From Reticulitermes speratus (taxonomy: Eukaryota; Arthropoda; Insecta; Blattodea; Rhinotermitidae), in contig JAJKFL010000026.1 in assembly GCA_021186555.1 (NCBI GenBank), forward strand, positions 372,001 to 436,000: 64,000 nt of DNA. The letters run 5' to 3'. Positions 12,797-21,511 of the stretch are shown here, piece by piece. A model generated the notes under the pieces. The model was given only the letters and a program-made list of their open reading frames with translations, had not been told where the DNA came from and ran no database searches. A program made the translations under genes and the position numbers. Each line of letters starts with the position of its first letter. The first letter of the stretch is position 1.

Positions 12797-12878
12797 ACCA
12801 ACTCAGATGAGGTCCTTTTTGACTGAGCTAATTTCAATCACTGAACCTCATCTGAGTAGGTTCTTCCCCTCCCATCAC

Positions 12879-12913
12879 CTGAAGACGGAAAAAGAACAAG
12901 CTTCCGAAACGTC
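12879..12913 (+). ncRNA. Hammerhead-ribozyme-like core (12879)
   Basis: Order of elements: CTGAAGA, then GGAA pairing with TTCC as stem II around a loop, then GAAAC and GTC. Position 7 of the CTGANGA box is variable in known hammerheads. Helix III would be only AC/GT with no loop, as in the minimal hammerheads described in Penelope-like elements that need to dimerise. An extra C between the box and stem II lowers the chance that it is active. Confidence 0.45.
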
Positions 12914-12986
12914 GTGATTTTATATCATATTTTAATATTTTATCCGGAAGATGGACAAAGTCCAGAAGACAGTCGGTTCTCAATAT

Positions 12987-13018
12987 CTGAAGTTGACTGT
13001 TAGAGTCGAAACATGTTG
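12987..13018 (+). ncRNA. Hammerhead-like core, decayed (12987)
   Basis: CTGAAGT, a perfect four-base stem GACT/AGTC, and GAAACATGTT. The last position of the CTGANGA box is changed, so cleavage is unlikely. It is useful mainly as evidence that the family carries two such cores in tandem. Confidence 0.35.
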
Positions 13019-13061
13019 TAAGTGAGAAGAAAATTATCACAAAGTTTTAATGTTTTATCTC

Positions 13062-14463
13062 TCTGTGCTTTTGTTTACAGACAGCTGATGTGACTGTCTG
13101 TGCTTTTGTTTACAGACAGCTGATGTGACTGTCTGTGCTTTTGTTTACAGACAGCTGATGTGACTGTCTGTGCTTTTGTTTACAGACAGCTGATGTGACT
13201 GTCTGTGCTTTTGTTTACAGACAGCTGATGTGACTGTCTGTGCTTTTGTTTACAGACAGCTGATGTGACTGTCTGTGCTTTTGTTTACAGACAGCTGATG
13301 TGACTGTCTTTGTTTGTGTTTACAGACAGCTGATGTGACTGTCTGTGCTTTTGTTTACAGACAGCTGATGTGACTGTCTGTGCTTGTGTTTACAGACAGC
13401 TGATGTGACTGTCTGTGCTTTTGTTTACAGACAGCTGATGTGACTGTCTGTGCTTTTGTTTACAGACAGCTGATGTGACTGTCTGTGCTTTTGTTTACAG
13501 ACAGCTGATGTGACTGTCTGTGCTTTTGTTTACAGACAGCTGATGTGACTGTCTGTGCTTTTGTTTACAGACAGCTGATGTGACTGTCTGTGCTTTTGTT
13601 TACAGACAGCTGATGTGACTGTCTGTGCTTTTGTTTACAGACAGCTGATGTGACTGTCTGTGCTTTTGTTTACAGACAGCTGATGTGACTGTCTGTGCTT
13701 TTGTTTACAGACAGCTGATGTGACTGTCTGTGCTTTTGTTTACAGACAGCTGATGTGACTGTCTGTGCTTTTGTTTACAGACAGCTGATGTGACTGTCTG
13801 TGCTTTTGTTTACAGACAGCTGATGTGACTGTCTGTGCTTTTGTTTACAGACAGCTGATGTGACTGTCTTTGCTTGTGTTTACAGACAGCTGATGTGACT
13901 GTCTGTGCTTGTGTTTACAGACAGCTGATGTGACTGTCTGTGCTTGTGTTTACAGGCAGCTGATGTGACTGTCTGTGCTTTTGTTTACAGACAGCTGATG
14001 TGACTGTCTGTGCTTGTGTTTACAGACAGCTGATGTGACTGTCTGTGCTTGTGTTTACAGGCAGCTGATGTGACTGTCTGTGCTTTTGTTTACAGACAGC
14101 TGATGTGACTGTCTGTGCTTGTGTTTACAGACAGCTGATGTGACTGTCTGTGCTTGTGTTTACAGACAGCTGATGTGACTGTCTGTGCTTGTGTTTACAG
14201 ACAGCTGATGTGACTGTCTGTGCTTGTGTTTACAGGCAGCTGATGTGACTGTCTGTGCTTTTGTTTACAGACAGCTGATGTGACTGTCTGTGCTTGTGTT
14301 TACAGACAGCTGATGTGACTGTCTGTGCTTGTGTTTACAGACAGCTGATGTGACTGTCTGTGCTTGTGTTTACAGACAGCTGATGTGACTGTCTGTGCTT
14401 TTGTTTACAGACAGCTGATGTGACTGTCTGTGCTTGTGTTTACAGGCAGCTGATGTGACTGTC
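13062..14463 (+). repeat. 35-bp minisatellite array (about 40 copies)
   Basis: The unit begins GACAGCTGATGTGACTGTCT and ends GTGCTTTTGTTTACA, period 35 bp. TTTTG/TTGTG and ACAGACAG/ACAGGCAG are the main variants, with TTGTG concentrated in the right half (from about 13870). Each unit has GACAG...CTGTC as a possible hairpin, and a TTTGTTTACAG that resembles an intron 3' splice site. Confidence 0.96.
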
Positions 14464-14744
14464 AGACTAAACTGCACACGCACTGTGCTGACAGCCTCAA
14501 ATACCTGACCGAAACAACGACAAACAAAACACGAATATCTACGGCGTCACTCAAAATAAGCCACGGAAATATCGTCTGAAATTTGGCAGGAGTTTCGTGG
14601 CACACTCTGTATAGCCACCTACGAAGACAAACACTTTCTCAGCATAATTTTTCCCACTAAGGGCTCAGAAGTTTTAAAACATAAAGGTGAAATAAAACAT
14701 TCCTTGTGCAAGACATAAATGGAAGTGCGGTAGTGAAGTTACAC
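14464..14744. other. Non-coding gap, nothing recognised
   Basis: Mixed-composition sequence without a frame, repeat or motif that I can name. Confidence 0.5.
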
Positions 14745-14835
14745 CTTCACTCATTATTAACTTCGACACTAGATGAAGGTCAGTCGTCAGCTTCACGCTG
14801 CTGCCACTTTAACCCCAGTACCGCTGTCTAAACAC
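14745..14835 (-). mobile_element. SINE family A fragment (minus strand)
   Basis: Reversed: GGTACTGGGGTTAAAGTGGC, then GCGTGAAGCTGACGACTGAC and CTAGTGTCGAAGTTAA. This is the middle of the family; head and tail are missing. Confidence 0.6.
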
Positions 14836-15137
14836 AGGCACCTTCGTCTCTGTTTTGCATGGCGACCCCACTAAGCAGTCTTGTTGTGCCTTAGAAGCAT
14901 TAGAATGCGCCTGAAGTTCGCCTCTTTCACTTGTTTGCTCTGTTATGTCACGTGTTTTTCCTACGCTGGTGTTTCCATGGTGTGTGTCCAAGTTGTAGGT
15001 GTAGCTGTTTGTACAGCAAATTGCTAAACTGGTACACTTAGGTAAGTTTGCTGTGATGAACAGGCATGGTGTAACCTCAGGCCCGATAGAAGTGAATATT
15101 TGTTGGATGGACGGATTATTATCTGCCAAAGTTTTTC
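14836..15137. other. Non-coding gap, nothing recognised
   Basis: A minus-strand open frame of about 113 codons covers this stretch but it runs into dispersed repeat at its start and has no motif I recognise. Confidence 0.5.
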
Positions 15138-16226
15138 CTCTAAAGCCCAATGGTCACTATATGTACCGCCATGTTTAACATTCACAAGTTCTACGTTCTG
15201 CCCACACAGTTTATTTATGTGTTTTGTGTGGATCTCAGAACAAACAGCGATTATTTCACTGTACAACATTAACTGACTGGTTTGTATAACTGAGACGGAG
15301 TGTGTTTACTGCGCGGTACGGACTGTATTTATGTGTTTTGTGTGGATCTCAGAACAAACAGCGATTATTTCACTGTACAACATTAACTGACTGGTTTGTA
15401 TAACTGAGACGGAGTGTGTTTACTGCGCGGTACGGTCTGTATTTATGTGTTTTGTGTGGATCTCAGAACAAACAGCGATTATTTCACTGTACAACATTAA
15501 CTGACTGGTTTGTATAACTGAGATGGAGTGTGTTTACTGCGCGGTACGGACTGTATTTATGTGTTTTGTGTGGATCTGAGAACAAACAGCGATTATTTCA
15601 CTGTACAACATTAACTGACTGGTTTGTATAACTGAGATGGAGTGTGTTTACTGCGCGGTACGGACTGTATTTATGTGTTTTGTGTGGATCTCAGAACAAA
15701 CAGCGATTATTTCACTGTACAACATTAACTGACTGGTTTGTATAACTGAGATGGAGTGTGTTTACTGCGCGGTACGGACTGTATTTATGTGTTTTGTGTG
15801 GATCTCAGAACAAACAGCGATTATTTCACTGTACAACATTAACTGACTGGTTTGTATAACTGAGATGGAGTGTGTTTACTGCGCGGTACGGACTGTATTT
15901 ATGTGTTTTGTGTGGATCTCAGAACAAACAGCGATTATTTCACTGTACAACATTAACTGACTGGTTTGTATAACTGAGACGGAGTGTGTTTACTGCGCGG
16001 TACGGTCTGTATTTATGTGTTTTGTGTGGATCTCAGAACAAACAGCGATTATTTCACTGTACAACATTAACTGACTGGTTTGTATAACTGAGACGGAGTG
16101 TGTTTACTGCGCGGTGCGGTCTGTATTTATGTGTTTTGTGTGGATCTCAGAACAAACAGCGATTATTTCACTGTACAACATTAACTGACTGGTTTGTATA
16201 ACTGAGACGGAGTGTGTTTACTGCGC
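15138..16226 (-). repeat. 114-bp satellite element, locus 2 (about 9 copies)
   Basis: The single-copy flank (CTCTAAAGCCCAATGG...TGTTTAACATTC) occupies 15151-15210, followed by about nine 114-bp units in reverse orientation relative to locus 1. GAGACGGAG and GAGATGGAG variants alternate in blocks. The last unit runs without a gap into a 40-bp derivative array. Confidence 0.93.
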
Positions 16227-16535
16227 GGTACGGACTGAGTGTTTATTTTAAGTGTGTTTACTGCGCGGTACGGACTGAGTGTTTATGTAAAGTGTGTTTA
16301 CTGCGCGGTACGGACTGAGTGTTTATTTTAAGTGTGTTTACTGCGTGGTACGGACTGAGTGTTTATGTAAAGTGTGTTTACTGCGCGGTACGGACTGAGT
16401 GTTTATTTTAAGTGTGTTTACTGCCCGGTACGGACTGAGTGTTTATTTTAAGTGTGTTTACTGCGTGGTACGGACTGAGTGTTTATGTAAAGTGTGTTTA
16501 CTGCGCGGTACGGACTGAATGTTTATGTACAATTC
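16221..16535 (-). repeat. 40-bp derivative array (about 8 copies)
   Basis: CTGCGCGGTACGGACTGAGT recurs at 16221, 16261, 16301 and onward every 40 bp. Only the ACTGCGCGGTACGGACTG part comes from the 114-bp unit; the remainder (GTTTATTTTAAGTGTG or GTTTATGTAAAGTGTG) is specific to this array, and the two forms partly alternate. Confidence 0.92.
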
Positions 16536-17150
16536 AGGTTATTCTAGCATCATTGCACCAAAGTTCCATAGTCATAATTATCTACATGCTACCCTTACGG
16601 AAAGAACAAATGGGCAAAGCCTGGGAATCATTAAACAAAGTATTTTATGAAAAAAGGGCAGATTTGGACACAAAAGTACTTTACTCAAACTCTGAAGCGT
16701 TACGCACGTTTGAGACAGGCGCGGTGCAGCAAGTACCTAGGCCTGTACACTCGCATCCAAATGTTGAGGTCGAAACGTGGATGGTACCTGCTGCATAATT
16801 GTGGAGGGGGGGAGGGGCGGGGAGTTTCCGTGTTGCTTTATTGTTATTAAGACAAGGAACTGAGCGAGGGGACAGAGACAAATGAAGACTTCCGGTGAGA
16901 AACAATTGCACGCAGCTAAGCGTGGAAGATTCTGCTGTCAGACCCACCCTGGGGGTCTTAAAAAAGAGAATGTCTATCTGTTCATCTGACATTTAAAAGG
17001 AAGGGAAATATAGATGACCTCGCAGTTAACTGCATCGGCATTGCATCACTGTGGAGGCAGCGGTGAGCTGGCGAGGGATTGGTCTTAACTGGCACGTTGT
17101 TAGGCGGACTGTGCACACGTACCGGGTCTTGCTTGGTGCACGTCCTCTGA
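16536..17150. other. Non-coding gap, nothing recognised
   Basis: Two overlapping short frames (16439-16798 and 16647-16850) have no recognisable domain, and the first begins inside the 40-bp array. A purine-rich GGGGGGAGGGGCGGGGAG block lies near 16803-16821. I see no other structure. Confidence 0.5.
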
Positions 17151-17169
17151 CTAACATACAAACAAACAA

Positions 17170-17300
17170 ATTGATTGACTAACTGACTGACTAAGTACCC
17201 GATTTCCTTACCAAAACCTTGTAGGTATGTCTCTGCTCCGCAATACGTGCTACATGCCCCGCCCATCTCATACTCCTGCATTTTATGACCCAAAAAATAT
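17170..17300 (-). mobile_element. LINE fragment, TTAG-tail family (minus strand)
   Basis: Reversed, the segment reads MRWAGHVARIAEQRHTYKVL, the same motif as MRWARHVARIEKNTNAY in the copy at 54604. The GACTAACTGACTGACTAAG at 17177-17195 resembles its TTAG-type tail. Most of the element is lost. Confidence 0.6.
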
Positions 17301-17783
17301 TTGGTAAAGAATAGAAATCATGAAGCTCCTCGTTAGGCAATTTTCTCCAGTCTGTTGATATACACGCAACTTAAGACAGTATTACTGCCTGCTACAAGAA
17401 CTGCCCATCACAGTCGCACTGGACACAGTCAGCACCAAACTCGAACTGTCAGCGACCTCCACATGCGATAACACTCAACTCCTTTTCTTTCCAAGTAATC
17501 TAATGTGACTCCGTGATATGGCGAGTCACATACAATTAGCGATATTACTAATTATCATTACTAATTTATTTTATGTGAGGTATAATTAAATACCTCAGAA
17601 AAGGGGCAACCAGGAAACGTCCTTCTTCGTGAGGTAATTTTTTCTCTCCTAGTCAATGCAATTCCTGCTTTTTTTGAAACCTGAATTTTCATTATTTTGC
17701 TAACAAGAGCGGGCCACTGGTCGAGAACATAGTATGAGGCAGATATATCCTGACTGCACGCTCTCCAAAAACAATGTATTATC
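17301..17783. other. Non-coding gap, nothing recognised
   Basis: AT-leaning sequence without an open frame of note or a repeat that I can match elsewhere in the window. Confidence 0.5.
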
Positions 17784-17885
17784 CTGAAGATGGAGGCAGC
17801 AAGTTCTTAAGAAACGTCTGTGCCTATGTACCAATCCGCGCGACGTCATATCCCAGAAGACTAAAATCTTCAGCTTGGGAAATAT
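17784..17885 (+). ncRNA. Hammerhead-family copy with downstream module
   Basis: CTGAAGATGGAGG at 17784, then AAGAAACGTCTG at 17809-17820, then the family module (CCTATGTACCAATCC, CGACGTCATATCCCAGAAG). The 3' side of stem II has decayed (TTCTTAA where pairing is expected), so self-cleavage is doubtful. The copy sits about 50 bp from locus 3 of the 114-bp satellite. Confidence 0.5.
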
Positions 17886-17924
17886 GCACCAGCTGGAGTG
17901 GGTTTCTTGACTTCTGTTTAACTC

Positions 17925-18905
17925 TATAAGGCCCAGTGGTTACTATATGTACCGCCACGTTTAACATTCAACAATTCTACACAGTGTATTTATGTGTTTT
18001 GTGTGGATCTCAGAACAAACAGCGATTATTTCACTGTACAGCATTAACTGACTGGTTTGTATAACTGAGACGGAGTGTGTTTACTGCGCGGTACGGACTT
18101 AATTTATGTGTTTTGTGTGGATCTCAGAACAAACAGCGATTATTTCACTGTACAACATTAACTGACTGGTTTGTATAACTGAGACGGAGTGTGTTTACTG
18201 CGCGGTACGGACTGAATTTATGTGTTTTGTGTGGATCTCAGAACAAACAGCGATTATTTCACTGTACAGCATTAACTGACTGGTTTGTATAACTGAGACG
18301 GAGTGTGTTTACTGCGCGGTACGGACTGAATTTATGTGTTTTGTGTGGATCTCAGAACAAACAGCGATTATTTCACTGTACAGCATTAACTGACTGGTTT
18401 GTATAACTGAGACGGAGTGTGTTTACTGCGCGGTACGGACTGAATTTATGTGTTTTGTGTGGATCTCAGAACAAACAGCGATTATTTCACTGTACAGCAT
18501 TAACTGACTGGTTTGTATAACTGAGACGGAGTGTGTTTACTGCGCGGTACGGACTGAATTTATGTGTTTTGTGTGGATCTCAGAACAAACAGCGATTATT
18601 TCACTGTACAGCATTAACTGACTGGTTTGTATAACTGAGACGGAGTGTGTTTACTGCGCGGTACGGACTGAATTTATGTGTTTTGTGTGGATCTCAGAAC
18701 AAACAGCGATTATTTCACTGTACAGCATTAACTGACTGGTTTGTATAACTGAGACGGAGTGTGTTTACTGCGCGGTACGGACTGAATTTATGTGTTTTGT
18801 GTGGATCTCAGAACAAACAGCGATTATTTCACTGTACAGCATTAACTGACTGGTTTGTATAACTGAGACGGAGTGTGTTTACTGAGCGGTACGGACTGTA
18901 TTTAT
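17925..18905 (-). repeat. 114-bp satellite element, locus 3 (about 8 copies)
   Basis: The shared flank (GGCCCAGTGGTTACTATATG...TTCAACAATTCTAC) is followed by about eight units in the same orientation as locus 2. These copies carry the private changes GTACAGCATT and GACTGAATTT, so they were amplified here as a group and not copied unit by unit from locus 1. Confidence 0.93.
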
Positions 18906-18985
18906 GTGTTTTGTGTGTTTACTGCGAGGTACGGACTGAATATATATATGTAAAATGTGTTTACTGCGCGGTACAGACTGAGTCT
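18906..18985 (-). repeat. Degenerate edge of satellite locus 3
   Basis: Two diverged partial units (CGAGGTACGGACTGAATATA, then TGCGCGGTACAGACTGAGTC) end the locus. They resemble the 40-bp derivative at 16221-16535. Confidence 0.7.
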
Positions 18986-19019
18986 TTAAATAAAACTTAG
19001 TCTAACAAATTAATTTTCG

Positions 19020-19265
19020 CAAATTATACGCTCCGCGGTGAAATGTGATCTTCGCTTTTCTGGGATGTTATGCAGCGTAGATTGGTAGTGACCTACCGAC
19101 GTTTCGTTTCGTTCGTTTCGTTCAGTTCCGTCTTCAAGGGTCAGGCGTTCTTCTTGGACAGCTTGACCTTTGAAAATGGGACGGATAATTTGTCCCGAAA
19201 CATCAGTATCTCTCTACAAATATACGCTGCGTAACATCCCAGAAGAGCGAAGATAGTCATTGTCA
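19020..19265. repeat. Fold-back pair of hammerhead-family copies
   Basis: Left arm (minus): TTGAAGACGGAAC, GAAACGTCGG, then CTACGCTGCATAACATCCCA. Right arm (plus): TTTGAAAATGGGAC, GAAACATCAG, then TACGCTGCGTAACATCCCAG. The two arms face each other across a short centre (about 19138-19167), a palindrome of roughly 110-bp arms with moderate divergence. A run of ACGAAACGA-like repeats expands the core in the left arm. Confidence 0.65.
19168..19204 (+). ncRNA. Hammerhead-like core with perfect stem II
   Basis: Stem II is the best in the window: GGGAC (19178-19182) pairs fully with GTCCC (19192-19196) around a nine-base loop, followed by GAAACATC. The upstream box reads CTTTGAAAAT where CTGAAGAT is expected, so the catalytic box is damaged while the stem is intact. 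Confidence 0.4.
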
Positions 19266-19429
19266 CTTTCATTTTCATATAATTCCTATGAGAAGGACGA
19301 GCGGACGAAGCACGATAACCTTCTAACAATGCCACCCTGTTCCTTCCTCTCACAGTCAGCTGTCTTTTATTTCTCCCAATCTCATTCCGTGCAGTCATAA
19401 GTGTCTTGGAAATGTGGTTTAGGCGTAAT
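19266..19429 (+). repeat. Dispersed repeat continuing the right arm
   Basis: The start (AGAAGGACGAGCGGACGAAG, 19289-19308) is shared with 1-60 in reverse. The minus-strand open frame over this stretch follows the repeat and I do not count it as a gene. Confidence 0.45.
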
Positions 19430-19790
19430 TTACGTGAATTCTAAAGTTTCTGACGACGGTCTACAGCATTGAGAACCGACTGTCTTCTGCATTTTGTCCA
19501 TCGTCCGGATATAATATTAAGATATAATATTAAATCATGACGTTTCGGAAGCTGGTTCTTCTTCCGTCTTCATGTGATGGGAGGGGAAACACCTACTCAG
19601 ATGAGGTCCAGTGATTGAGATTATCTCATTAAAAAAGGACCCATCTGAGTAGGTGTTTCCCCTCCCATCACCTAAAGACGGAAGAAGAACCAGCTTCCGA
19701 AACGTCGTGATTTAATATTTCAATATTTTAGCCGGACGATGGACAAAGTGCAGAAGACAATTGGTTCTCGTAAATCACGTGATTCACTTT
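19430..19790. repeat. Fold-back element with hammerhead-like cores in both arms
   Basis: The left arm (about 19460-19607) is the reverse complement of the right arm (about 19640-19775): both run CATCTGAGTAGGTGTTTCCC, ACGGAAGAAGAACCAGCTTC, GAAACGTC(A/G)TGATTTAATA, GATGGACAAA and CAGAAGACA. The centre is about 30 bp. Each arm has GGAAG/CTTCC as stem II. A single arm of the same element is at 12797-13040. Confidence 0.75.
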
Positions 19791-20339
19791 TCTCCCTAAA
19801 TATCGTTTCGCCTGTGCCAAACAGCGACAGAGGCGGGCAGAAAAAGCATGGCAAAGCGAAACACCTGAGATGCTGGAAGAAACGAGAAACACGCCGAAGA
19901 ATTTCGGTGGTGAAACAGAAACCTGCAGCAGGTGATTACAGATGTCAGCACTAACTTAAAAGAGAATTTTGACAACAGAGACAATTACAGGCATCAGCAT
20001 TGTTGGGGGAACCTTGCAGTTCTTGAATTATAAAGTAAAAGTTGGAAACCTTTAAGTGTTTTGACCCCAAGCTGAACGCAGCGCTTCATGTGGGGCACGG
20101 TCCCACCAGGGGCACGGTCCCACCAGCGTCTAGTCTGTAAGTGGCTCAAGAGCGCCATTACGGACAATGACACATCACAATAGCTGTAATGTGCTTCTGT
20201 TGTTTTTGCTTTCAGCATCTGTGATTGGTTGTCAGGACAAGAGCGATCTACGTGCAGGACGTGGCTTGGCTTGCTGCGTCACAGCTCGCTGACTGTCTGA
20301 CGCTGACGTGTCTTATTAATGACGAATCATGAAGTCTTG
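19791..20339. other. Non-coding gap with one small duplication
   Basis: GGGCACGGTCCCACCAG is present twice in a row at 20094-20127. A frame starting in the preceding fold-back (19739-19954) has no recognisable product. I see nothing else. Confidence 0.5.
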
Positions 20340-20757
20340 AAAATTAACGAAAAAATATCTTTCGAAACGTCGAGAAATATTTACGGGCAGCGGCACAGAC
20401 TTCAAATAACAAAACACCAGAATCTCGAACTGAGCAAAGTTATTTCGAAACGTCGGGAAATATTTAGGCAGCGGCATAGCTTCGCATAGCAAAACACCAG
20501 AATCCTCGAATGAGCAAAGTTATTTCGAAACGCCGGGAAATATTTAGGCAGCGGCACAGCTTCAAATAGCAAAACACCAGAATCCTCGAATGAGCAAAGT
20601 TATTTCGAAACGTCGGGAAAAATTTAGGCAGCGGCATAGCTTCACATAAAAAAACACCAGAATCCTCGAATGAGCAAAGTTATTTCGAAACGTCGGGAAA
20701 TATTTAGGCAGCCGCATAGCTTCACACAGCAAATCAACAGATTCCTGGATCACACGC
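20340..20757 (+). repeat. 80-bp tandem array carrying CGAAACGTCGGG (about 5 copies)
   Basis: TATTTCGAAACGTCGGGAAA recurs at 20441, 20521 (CGCC variant), 20601 and 20681; an older copy sits near 20360. The rest of the unit is AGGCAGCGGC, CAAAACACCAG and CGAATGAGCAAAG. It holds the GAAAC-GTC half of the hammerhead pattern, but I see only a doubtful CTGANGA box (CGAATGAGC). Confidence 0.85.
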
Positions 20758-20829
20758 TGCAGAAACGTCGAAACTGGCGAACAAAGTCTTCTTCCGTCCT
20801 TCCTTCCTAATATTCTATTTCCTACATTT

Positions 20830-21047
20830 CCACCTCTTTGCTCCTCTTCCCTTCACCTCACCACACACAATTCCACCTCTTTGCTCCTCTTCCCTTCACC
20901 TCACCACACACAATTCCACCTCTTTGCTCCTCTTCCCTTCACCTCACCACACACATTTACACCTCTTTGCTCCTCTTCCCTTCACCTCACCACACACATT
21001 TACACCTCTTTGCTCCTCTTCCCTTCACCTCACCACACACATTTACA
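20830..21047 (+). repeat. 43-bp minisatellite (5 copies), C/T-rich
   Basis: The unit begins CCACCTCTTTGCTCCTCTTC and continues CCTTCACCTCACCACACAC. Strong strand asymmetry (C/T-rich plus strand) leaves two plus frames open; not genes. Confidence 0.93.
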
Positions 21048-21224
21048 CTGTCAAGCTGTTTCCTTATTCTTAACACGAAAATACAAATTTTATCTTCGTT
21101 TTAATCGTGTTATTTATGGACGCTGTCAAATGCTGAAATTATACAGCGGCGGTGACAATAAATACAGCAGTACGGAGCATTGACGGAATGTTGACACGGT
21201 AAATGCAGTACTCGGAGACAAACC

Positions 21225-21320
21225 TGTCCGAGAACGACTTTTTACAACACAAATCCCACTTCATCTGGCCTGGTTTTGAACCCGGGCTTCTGCTGCCCAG
21301 CAGACAACAAGGCACGTTGT
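21225..21320 (-). mobile_element. SINE family C fragment (minus strand)
   Basis: Reversed: a tRNA-like CCGGGTTCAAAACC (B-box region), then AGGCCAGATGAAGTGGGATT and TGTGTTGTAAAAAGTCG. The same order (GGGTTCGATTCC, AGGCCAGTTCATTTGGGATT) occurs in the minus-strand copy at 62975-63075. Confidence 0.5.
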
Positions 21321-21432
21321 AAAGTGCGTCTTGCTGCGTCGTACAGATACGTCCTTACGCACTGGGCTCGTAACACGTCGTTTTATTTATATAACGCACT
21401 GTGTGCTTTCAAAGTTCAGACTCTGCTGCACT

Positions 21433-21433
<1 letters not shown>

Positions 21434-21482
<49 letters not shown>
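21434..21482 (+). repeat. (TAA)n microsatellite
   Basis: About sixteen uninterrupted TAA triplets, close to the 3' end of the minus-strand LINE. Confidence 0.97.
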
Positions 21483-21483
<1 letters not shown>

Positions 21484-21511
21484 GTGTTAGGCGAGGACGC
21501 ATCTTGATACA

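Larger units (their letters stand above)
12797..13040 (+). repeat. Hammerhead-family dispersed repeat, single arm
   Basis: This matches the right arm of the fold-back at 19430-19790: CATCTGAGTAGG, TCCCCTCCCATCACC, then the core. It contains two hammerhead-like cores (12879-12913 and 12987-13018) linked by GGAAGATGGACAAAGTCCAG. The opposing arm is reduced to a short CTCAGATGAGGTCC at 12801-12815, so most of the palindrome is missing here. Confidence 0.65.

Noticed and set aside
11470-12837. 455-codon minus-strand frame
   Set aside because: Produced by the 33-bp array plus SINE sequence; the periodic peptide changes phase at one indel and no domain is present.
16439-16850. Two overlapping short frames as a small gene
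   Set aside because: One starts inside the 40-bp array, neither has a recognisable domain, and there is no splice or codon evidence.
19141-19398. 85-codon minus-strand frame
   Set aside because: Antisense to the hammerhead-family right arm and its dispersed-repeat continuation.
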